Shown here: positions 28,156-34,734 of the stretch, piece after piece
Layout of the letters: every line of letters begins with the position of its first letter
Position numbering within the stretch: position 1 is the stretch's first letter
Source: Pseudonocardiaceae bacterium
GTDB lineage: Bacteria; Actinomycetota; Actinomycetes; Mycobacteriales; Pseudonocardiaceae
Assembly: GCA_025924655.1 (NCBI GenBank)
Contig: JAICHZ010000004.1
Coordinates: forward strand, 1-34,734
Reading direction: 5' to 3'
Length of the DNA: 34,734 nt
The notes under the pieces: model-generated
Seen by the model: only the letters and a program-made list of their open reading frames with translations
Database searches by the model: none
What the model was told of the DNA's origin: nothing
Position numbers and translations under genes: made by a program

Positions 28156-28650
28156 ATGACTGTGAGCGATACCCAGGTAGCCTGGCTGACCCAGGAAGCC
28201 TATGACCGGCTCAAGCATGAGCTCGACGAGTTGGTTGCGAACCGCCCAGTCATTGCCGCAAAGATCAACGACGCTCGCGAGGAGGGCGATCTCAAGGAGA
28301 ACGGCGGTTACCACGCCGCCCGGGAAGAGCAGGCCCAGCTGGAGGCTCGGATCCGCCAGCTGCAGGAGCTGCTTCGGGTGGCCAAAGTCGGCGAGGCCCC
28401 GGCCGAGTCCGGGATCGCTGCGCCTGGGATGGTCGTCACGGTTCGCTATCAAGATGACGACGAGATCGAGACCTTCCTACTCGGCTCACTAGAGGAAGTC
28501 GCGGCCGGAGACCTGGAGGTCTACTCACCCAACTCTCCGCTGGGTAAGGCGATCATCGGCGCGCATGAGGGCGAAGACCGGCACTACGAGCTGCCCAACG
28601 GCGGTTTGATGACCGTCGCTGTCGTCAAGGCGGAACCCTTCCGGCGCTGA
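28156..28650 (+). CDS. greA: transcription elongation factor GreA
   Basis: [17 protein letters not shown]...[47 protein letters not shown]. Confidence 0.97.
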   Translation: MTVSDTQVAWLTQEAYDRLKHELDELVANRPVIAAKINDAREEGDLKENGGYHAAREEQAQLEARIRQLQELLRVAKVGEAPAESGIAAPGMVVTVRYQDDDEIETFLLGSLEEVAAGDLEVYSPNSPLGKAIIGAHEGEDRHYELPNGGLMTVAVVKAEPFRR

Positions 28651-28673
28651 GCGCCCTAAACCGAGCTCAGCGC
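28644..28673. terminator. bidirectional terminator-like inverted repeat between greA and ilvA
   Basis: gcgctgagc (28644-28652) / gctcagcgc (28665-28673), 9-bp arms with both stop codons inside. Confidence 0.6.
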
Positions 28674-29872
28674 GTCACCTGGTAGCCGGCAGCGTCCAGA
28701 TCGGCGACCAGCTCCGCGCAGTGCTGCGTGCCCCGGGTCTCGAGGCTCAGCGCGACTACCGCATCGCCGACCGCGAGGCTGCCGGCGATGCGGGAATGCG
28801 CGACGTCGACGACGTTGGCGCCGGATTCACCGATCCGAGCCAACAATCTGGCGAGCTCTCCTGGCCGGTCGGGCACCGTCACCCGCAGAGCGAGGAATCG
28901 CCCGCCCGCGCTCAGGCCGTGCCGAATGAGGTGCATCAGCAGCAGCGGGTCGACATTGCCTCCGGACAGCACAGCGCAGACTGGTCCGGGAAAACGCACG
29001 GACGGTTGCAGCAGCGCTGCGACGGCAGCGGCACCAGCCGGCTCGACGAGCATTTTGGTCCGCTCCAGGCACAACAGGACCGCCTGGGACAGCGCCTCCT
29101 CTCCCACCGTCAGCACCTCGTCGACCAAGGCGGACACCTGGGCGAAGCTCACCGGACCCACTTCGGAGACCGCGATGCCGTCGGCCATCGTGTGCTGGCG
29201 CCGCAGCCGCACCGGCGTCCCAGCAGCCAGCGAGGGTGGCCAGACCGCGGCTCCCTCGGCTTGCACACCGATCACTTTGACGTCCGGCTTCACGCCCTTG
29301 ACAGCGGCGGCGATCCCGCCGACCAGCCCGCCTCCGCCGGTGGGCACCAGTACGGTTGCGACGTCGGGCAGCTGCTCGAGCAGTTCCAGGCCTACCGTGC
29401 CCTGGCCGGCGATCACGTCGGGATGGTCGAACGGGTGGATGAACACCGTCCCGGTGTCGTGCGCGAAGGCCCGCGCGGCTGCCAGCGATTCTTCGACGAC
29501 GTCGCCGACGAGGTGCACCTGCGCACCGTATCCCCGGGTCGCGGCCACCTTCGGCAGTGCGGCGGTCACCGGCATGTAGACCGTTGCGGTGGCGCCCAGC
29601 ATCGCTGCTGCCAACGCCACACCCTGCCCGTGGTTGCCCGCACTGGCAGCGACCACGCCCCGGGCCCGCTCGGCGGCGGACAGCGCGTGGATCCGGACGT
29701 AGGCACCCCGGATCTTGAATGATCCGGTGCGCTGCAGGTTCTCGCATTTGAAATGGACCGGTACCGCGCAGCGCTGCTCGAGCACCGCGCAGTGCTGCAC
29801 CGGCGTGCGCCGGACGACACCGTGCAGAGTCTCTCGCGCGACTCTGATCTTCTCGAGGCCGACCAACTCCAT
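28667..29872 (-). CDS. ilvA: threonine ammonia-lyase with C-terminal ACT domain
   Basis: FKCENLQRTGSFKIRGAY PLP-Lys motif, SAGNHGQGVA, PTGGGGLVGG, C-term VPDRPGELARLLARIGESGANVVDVAHSR ACT. Confidence 0.93.
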   Translation of the reverse strand: MELVGLEKIRVARETLHGVVRRTPVQHCAVLEQRCAVPVHFKCENLQRTGSFKIRGAYVRIHALSAAERARGVVAASAGNHGQGVALAAAMLGATATVYMPVTAALPKVAATRGYGAQVHLVGDVVEESLAAARAFAHDTGTVFIHPFDHPDVIAGQGTVGLELLEQLPDVATVLVPTGGGGLVGGIAAAVKGVKPDVKVIGVQAEGAAVWPPSLAAGTPVRLRRQHTMADGIAVSEVGPVSFAQVSALVDEVLTVGEEALSQAVLLCLERTKMLVEPAGAAAVAALLQPSVRFPGPVCAVLSGGNVDPLLLMHLIRHGLSAGGRFLALRVTVPDRPGELARLLARIGESGANVVDVAHSRIAGSLAVGDAVVALSLETRGTQHCAELVADLDAAGYQVTR

Positions 29873-29978
29873 AGTTGAAGATCCTGCCAGCCGGGGCGGC
29901 CCGGATCGGCAACGGCGTGACAGCTGCGCAGGCGACACGACGCCGGGGTAAGGTCGAGAGCAAATCTTGGGAGGTGGG

Positions 29979-30200
29979 ATGGCCCGCCGCTGGATGCCGG
30001 TCGTGGCTACTGTTGGAGTCGCCGGGCTGCTTGCCGCCGCCGCCGTCTTCACAGCCGACCGGGCGGGCTGCGCCGAGCCGGGCAGCTACGTGCCGGTGCC
30101 CGGTGGCGTACAACTCATCGGCGGATGCCTCAACAACTCCGATTTACCCGTAGCGCCCCCGCCCCGCAACGAACCCCCACATAGCCTCCTAGGCGACTAG
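29979..30200 (+). CDS. small exported/membrane-anchored protein with two Cys
   Basis: MARRWMPVVATVGVAGLLAAAAVFTADRAGCAEPGSYVPVPGGVQLIGGCLNNSD; GGGAGG SD, signal-like N-terminus. Confidence 0.6.
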   Translation: MARRWMPVVATVGVAGLLAAAAVFTADRAGCAEPGSYVPVPGGVQLIGGCLNNSDLPVAPPPRNEPPHSLLGD

Positions 30201-30208
30201 GCGAGGCG

Positions 30209-31345
30209 CTACCCGAGTGCGGTGAGGATGTCGTCGAGGAGGTCTTCGGCGTCTTCGATGCCCACGGACAGGCGGATCAGGTTGGCAGGTACTTCCAGCT
30301 GGGTTCCGGCGGTGGAAGCGTGCGTCATCCGTCCGGGGTGCTCGATGAGCGACTCCACCCCCCCTAGCGACTCGGCCAGGGTGAACACCCGGGTGCGGGC
30401 GCAGACAGCCAACGCCGCTGAAGCACCACCTTCGACGCTGAATGAGACGATCCCACCGAACCGGCGCATCTGCTTGGCGGCGATCTCGTGGCCACGGTGG
30501 GTGGCCAGACCGGGATAGCGCACACTGGTGACGGCCTGGTGCGCCTGCAGCGCCGCGACTACCCGCTCGGCGTTGTCGCAGTGGCGCTCCATCCGCACCG
30601 CCAGGGTCTTGATTCCCCGCAGGGTCAGCCAGGCGTCGAACGGCCCGGGCACCGCGCCGGCACCGTTTTGCAGGAAGGCCACCTGCTCGTCCAACTCGGA
30701 GTCATCCGTGATCAGCGCGCCGCCGATGACGTCGGAATGTCCGCCGAGGTACTTGGTGGTCGAGTGCAGCACCACATCCGCGCCGAGCGTCAGTGGCGTC
30801 TGCAGATAGGGCGTGGCGAATGTGTTGTCCACCACCAGCCGGGCATCCGAATCGTGCGCGACGGCGGCCAGCGCCGCAATGTCAGCGATGTTGAGCAGCG
30901 GATTGGTCGGCGTTTCGCACCACACCAACCGGGTGTTCGGACGCATCGCGGCCCGCACGGCGTCGAGATCGGACTGCCCGACGGCGGTGTGCTCGATCCC
31001 CCAGTGCCGGAATACTTTGTCTATCAGGCGAAACGTGCCGCCGTAGGCGTCGTCGGGGATGACGATGTGGTCACCCGGGCGGCAGGTCGCCCGCAGCAGC
31101 ACGTCAGTCGCTGCCATGCCGGACGCGAAGGCGCGCCCGTGCAGGCCTACCTCCAACGCCGCCAGGCAGGTTTCCAATGCGGTGCGGGTGGGATTGGCGG
31201 TGCGGGCGTACTCGTACCCCTCGCGTAGCCCACCGACGCCATCCTGGACGAAGGTGGAGCTGCTGTGAATCGGCACGATCACCGATCCGGTATGAGGGTC
31301 CGGGTCTTGACCAGCATGGATAGCACGGGTGGCGAAGCCTGTCAC
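30209..31345 (-). CDS. metB: cystathionine gamma-synthase
   Basis: MTGFATRAIHAGQDPDPHTGSVIVPIHSSSTF; LHSTTKYLGGHSDVIGG; SLGGVESLIEHPGRMTHAS. Confidence 0.95.
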   Translation of the reverse strand: MTGFATRAIHAGQDPDPHTGSVIVPIHSSSTFVQDGVGGLREGYEYARTANPTRTALETCLAALEVGLHGRAFASGMAATDVLLRATCRPGDHIVIPDDAYGGTFRLIDKVFRHWGIEHTAVGQSDLDAVRAAMRPNTRLVWCETPTNPLLNIADIAALAAVAHDSDARLVVDNTFATPYLQTPLTLGADVVLHSTTKYLGGHSDVIGGALITDDSELDEQVAFLQNGAGAVPGPFDAWLTLRGIKTLAVRMERHCDNAERVVAALQAHQAVTSVRYPGLATHRGHEIAAKQMRRFGGIVSFSVEGGASAALAVCARTRVFTLAESLGGVESLIEHPGRMTHASTAGTQLEVPANLIRLSVGIEDAEDLLDDILTALG

Positions 31346-31351
31346 CTCGCC

Positions 31352-31357
31352 AGCCTA
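31352..31357 (-). promoter_or_regulatory. putative -10 TAGGCT for leaderless metB transcript
   Basis: Minus strand TAGGCT-ggcgag-GTG; the TAG is also the stop codon of the RDD gene. Confidence 0.5.
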
Positions 31358-32134
31358 CGGTGTTGTGCTGCCGGTGCGATCTTCGGTTGCCGCGGCCGCC
31401 ACGGTCGGCGAAGCAACCCGGATCACCACTGTGTTGGAGATCTTGTCCGCGAAAGTCTGGCGTTTGACGTCCCACAGCGGCCACAGGTACCCGATGCCGA
31501 ACTCCACACCGTGGCAGATCTGGCGCGCCATGGCGCTGCCGAACCCGACCGGCTGACCGGTCTCGATCGTGACCAGCTTCGTGTGCGCCAGCCGGCGGCC
31601 GAGGCTCTGCCCAGTGGTGCCCTGCAGATAGCCCGAGTTCCAGATCCCGAAACTCAGCAGTCCCAGGTAACCAACTGCGCCAAGTATCAGGGGCCACGTC
31701 GGGCTGCCGAGCACTACACCAACGGAGATCAAGAGGTTCAGCACGATCACTGGAGCCACGTAGTCGATCAAGCAACTGATCACTCTGGCGCCGAAACCCG
31801 CCAGCGGTTGCGCCATGCCAACGGCCGGCAACCTGCTGCCGGTCTGCTCGGCGGGATCGGCCTGGCGTACCTGGGTTGGCGCCACCGGTTCTGGGTATCG
31901 CACCGGTTCAGTCAATTGACGAGAATGTGGTATTCGCCCGAACCGCGGCGGCGGTACTGATTGCACGAGTCGCCCGAATTGTGGCGGCGCTGGCGGCTGC
32001 GGCGGCTGACCATGTAACGGCGGCCAAGTCATTGGTATCGACGGATGCGCCGGCAGCGCAACCGATGCGGGCTGGTCGTCGGCCGGCTGAGTGGACTGGG
32101 AAGTCGACTGGGCTGCTGGCTGGGAAGTCGTCAT
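31355..32134 (-). CDS. RDD-family membrane protein with Pro/Gln-rich N-terminus (Pra-like)
   Basis: LAGFGARVISCLIDYVAPVIVLNLL; TTGQSLGRRLAHTKLV; Pro-rich N-terminal 90 aa. Confidence 0.88.
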   Translation of the reverse strand: MTTSQPAAQSTSQSTQPADDQPASVALPAHPSIPMTWPPLHGQPPQPPAPPQFGRLVQSVPPPRFGRIPHSRQLTEPVRYPEPVAPTQVRQADPAEQTGSRLPAVGMAQPLAGFGARVISCLIDYVAPVIVLNLLISVGVVLGSPTWPLILGAVGYLGLLSFGIWNSGYLQGTTGQSLGRRLAHTKLVTIETGQPVGFGSAMARQICHGVEFGIGYLWPLWDVKRQTFADKISNTVVIRVASPTVAAAATEDRTGSTTP

Positions 32135-32210
32135 GTGTCTTTACCCCCCTCGTTTCGACAGCCTGGCGCACGCGCGCGCGGTCACGTTAGCGGATCCGCT
32201 CCGGCGCCTG

Positions 32211-33581
32211 TCACCGCCCGGCCAGAAACCCCAGTACATCTTGACGAGTCACCACGCCGGCCGGTTTGCCGTCGATCAAAACCATGGCGCCGTCGGCGTT
32301 GGCCAATGCCCGCATCAAGGATCCGATCGGCTCTCCCGCCCCGATCGTCGGAAGTGGTGTTGCCATGTGCGCCTCGATCCGGTCGGCGAGTTGCGCATCA
32401 CCGGCGAACAGCGCCTGCAGCAGGGTGCGCTCACTGACCGCGCCGATCACCTCGGCCGCCATTACCGGCGGCTCGGCGGCCACCACAGGCAGCTGCGAGA
32501 CGCCGAACTCGCGCAGAATCATCACCGCCTCGGCAACCGTTTCGTTCGGATGGGTGTGCACCAGCTTGGGCAAGGCGCCGTCCTTGCCGACCAGCACATC
32601 GGCGACCGTCGCACCGGAGGAGTCCGGGGGTAGGAAACCGTAGGTGGCCATCCAGCTGTCGTTGAAAACCTTGCCCAGATAACCGCGCCCGCCATCGGGC
32701 AGCAACACCACCACCACTGAGTCGGGATCGGCCCGGGCCGCCACCCGCAGGGCGCCCACCACGGCCATTCCGCAGGATCCGCCCAGCAGCAATCCCTCCT
32801 CGCGGGCCAGCCGCCGGGTCATGGTGAAGGAGTCGGCGTCGGAGACCGGGATGACCTCATCGCAGATGTCGCGGTCATAACAGCGGGGCCAGAAGTCCTC
32901 CCCGACACCTTCCACCAGGTAGGGACGACCGCTGCCGCCCGAGTACACCGAACCCTCCGGATCGATACCGACCACCCGCACCTGGCCGTCGCTGACCTCT
33001 TTGAGGTACCGCCCGGTTCCGGAGATCGTCCCGCCGGTGCCGATGCCAGTCACGAAGTGGGTGATCCGCCCCTCGGTTTGCGACCAGAGTTCCGGACCGG
33101 TGCTGTGGTAATGACTCGCCGGGTTCTCCGGGTTGGAGTACTGGTCGGGCTTCCAGGCGCCGTCGATCTCCCTGGCCAACCGGTCGGACACCGAGTAGTA
33201 GGAGTCGGGGTGAGCGGCAGGCACAGCGGTGGGGCACACCACCACCTCGGCACCGTAGGCCTTGAGCACGTCGAGCTTGTCCTGGCCGACCTTGTCGGGG
33301 CAGACGAACACGCAGCGGTACCCCTTGCGTTGGGCGACCAGTGCCAGCCCGACACCGGTGTTGCCTGAGGTCGGCTCCACGATCGTGCCCCCCGGTCGCA
33401 GCGCACCGGATCGTTCCGCCGCTTCCACCATCCGCAGCGCGATCCGATCCTTCACGCTGCCGCCGGGGTTGAAGTACTCGACCTTCGCCAGGACCAGCGG
33501 TGCGACCCCCCGGGCCACCGCGTTCAGCCGTACCAGCGGGGTATTGCCGACCAGATCGATGATGTGCTCGGCGTACTGCAC
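32211..33581 (-). CDS. cbs: cystathionine beta-synthase with C-terminal CBS domains
   Basis: VGNTPLVRLN, NPGGSVKDRIALRMVE, PTSGNTGVGLA, GTGGTISGTGRYL, two CBS-like segments at the C-terminus. Confidence 0.95.
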   Translation of the reverse strand: MQYAEHIIDLVGNTPLVRLNAVARGVAPLVLAKVEYFNPGGSVKDRIALRMVEAAERSGALRPGGTIVEPTSGNTGVGLALVAQRKGYRCVFVCPDKVGQDKLDVLKAYGAEVVVCPTAVPAAHPDSYYSVSDRLAREIDGAWKPDQYSNPENPASHYHSTGPELWSQTEGRITHFVTGIGTGGTISGTGRYLKEVSDGQVRVVGIDPEGSVYSGGSGRPYLVEGVGEDFWPRCYDRDICDEVIPVSDADSFTMTRRLAREEGLLLGGSCGMAVVGALRVAARADPDSVVVVLLPDGGRGYLGKVFNDSWMATYGFLPPDSSGATVADVLVGKDGALPKLVHTHPNETVAEAVMILREFGVSQLPVVAAEPPVMAAEVIGAVSERTLLQALFAGDAQLADRIEAHMATPLPTIGAGEPIGSLMRALANADGAMVLIDGKPAGVVTRQDVLGFLAGR

Positions 33582-33656
33582 CGGGTTCTCCTGGCGGGTT
33601 AGGCGGATATCGCTCGTGCGCGCGCGCTCCTGAGATTCAGGGCGTATATCAAGAGT

Positions 33657-34616
33657 ATGGGGGTCACTCTGCGCAGCCCGGCGTCGAGGAGGTCGTCAGC
33701 GATGCGACATTTGTTTCGGACGGTGGCCGTCGTGGCAGGCGCTACCGGCGCCACGCTCGGTGCGGCCTACGGAATGCTCACCGAGCAGGGCCGGCGGGCC
33801 CGCCGCCACATCGTGATCCCGGGCTGGTTGCCTTTCCGGGCAGACGGGGTGTACCTCCCGGACCGGACCGGTCCGCATGCCCCGGCAGATCCTGATATCA
33901 CCATGCTCGCCTCGGCGGGAGGACACTCCCCGGTGCTGCGATTGGCGATGCTGGGTGACTCGTTGGCGGCCGGCCTGGGCGTAGACGCGCCCGAGCAGCT
34001 TCCCGGCGTAGTGCTGGCCCGGGGGCTAGCCAACGACTCTGGTCGACCGGTCCAGCTGGACACCCTGGCGATCTGCGGCTGCACCAGCCGTCGGCTGGCC
34101 GGACAGGTCGACGCCGCACTGATCGACCCGCCGCACGCAGCCCTGGTCATGATCGGGGCCAACGATGTGACCCGGCGGATTTCGCCATGGGAATCTGCCC
34201 GGCTGCTCGGCGAGGCGGTATCGAGATTGCGAGCCGCGGGTGCCACGGTGATCGCCGGGACGTGCCCGGATCTCGGCACCATCCGGCAGATTCCGCAGCC
34301 GTTGCGAGCCATTGCCCACACGTCCAGCTGGGCACTGGCCCGCTTGCAGCACGACGCGATATCTGCGGCCGGCGGCCTGCCGGTCTCGCTAGCCCAACTG
34401 CTCGCTCGCGACTTCCGCACCCAGCCCGACATCCTGTTCGGCCGGGACCACTTCCATCCCTCGGCCGCCGGCTACGAAACTGCGTGCTCGATGTTGTTGC
34501 CGACGCTGTGCTCGGCGCTGCGCGATGGCGGCGTTGACGACTGGGCTGCTAGTCGTTTTGGAAATACGACAGCAGCCGCAGGATCTCCAGGTACAACCAC
34601 ACCAGGGTCACCGTAA
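33657..34616 (+). CDS. SGNH/GDSL hydrolase (Rv1075c-like)
   Basis: LAMLGDSLAAGLGVD, VMIGANDVTRR, FGRDHFHPSAAGYE; N-terminal TM/signal. Confidence 0.92.
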   Translation: MGVTLRSPASRRSSAMRHLFRTVAVVAGATGATLGAAYGMLTEQGRRARRHIVIPGWLPFRADGVYLPDRTGPHAPADPDITMLASAGGHSPVLRLAMLGDSLAAGLGVDAPEQLPGVVLARGLANDSGRPVQLDTLAICGCTSRRLAGQVDAALIDPPHAALVMIGANDVTRRISPWESARLLGEAVSRLRAAGATVIAGTCPDLGTIRQIPQPLRAIAHTSSWALARLQHDAISAAGGLPVSLAQLLARDFRTQPDILFGRDHFHPSAAGYETACSMLLPTLCSALRDGGVDDWAASRFGNTTAAAGSPGTTTPGSP

Positions 34617-34734
34617 GCCCGAAGGCGATGTACCACGCGGTCCGCTCCGGCGCGCCGGCCCGGATCGCCTCGTCGGCAGCGTCGAAGTCGAGCAGCAGAC
34701 TGAATGCCGCAATACCGATGACGACGAGGCTGAA
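34549..34734 (-). CDS. Bax inhibitor-1/YccA family protein, C-terminal fragment (runs off window)
   Basis: Minus strand ...RTAWYIAFGLTVTLVWLYLEILRLLSYFQND*. Confidence 0.85.
   Translation of the reverse strand, partial: FSLVVIGIAAFSLLLDFDAADEAIRAGAPERTAWYIAFGLTVTLVWLYLEILRLLSYFQND

Noticed and set aside
28827-30113. 428-aa reverse-strand ORF overlapping ilvA
   Set aside because: Arg/Gly/Ala-rich frame-shadow of the well-supported ilvA ORF; typical high-GC spurious ORF.

Overview
High-GC actinobacterial chromosomal segment (Pseudonocardiales- or mycobacteria-like by gene content), densely coding, with no sign of mobile elements, CRISPR arrays or rRNA/tRNA genes. From memory, gene order looks like joined blocks conserved in Mycobacterium: (i) DUF3152 - hydrolase - FasR-like TetR - DUF3107 - MiaE_2 ferritin-like - DEAD-box helicase - PQQ-like protein; (ii) general stress protein - MgtE_N/CBS protein - DUF1003 - Mrp ATPase - TatB - O-methyltransferase; (iii) DUF255/thioredoxin - small TM protein - Mca - DUF4307 - GreA - (IlvA) - MetB - RDD/Pra-like - Cbs - SGNH hydrolase. 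The most interesting signals are mostly non-coding: a 45-aa leader-peptide ORF ending HRHVDLLRLASALCRAR before a selenium-binding protein/methanethiol oxidase gene; a T-tract terminator hairpin followed by two more hairpins in the greA leader; bidirectional terminator stems that contain the TGA stop codons of both convergent genes (three cases); a related dispersed hairpin element (two copies); a four-half-site operator over a TetR start codon; and several -10 boxes exactly 6 nt from start codons, implying leaderless mRNAs, including one for metB that overlaps the stop codon of the gene upstream. All calls come from reading the sequence; no database search was run.
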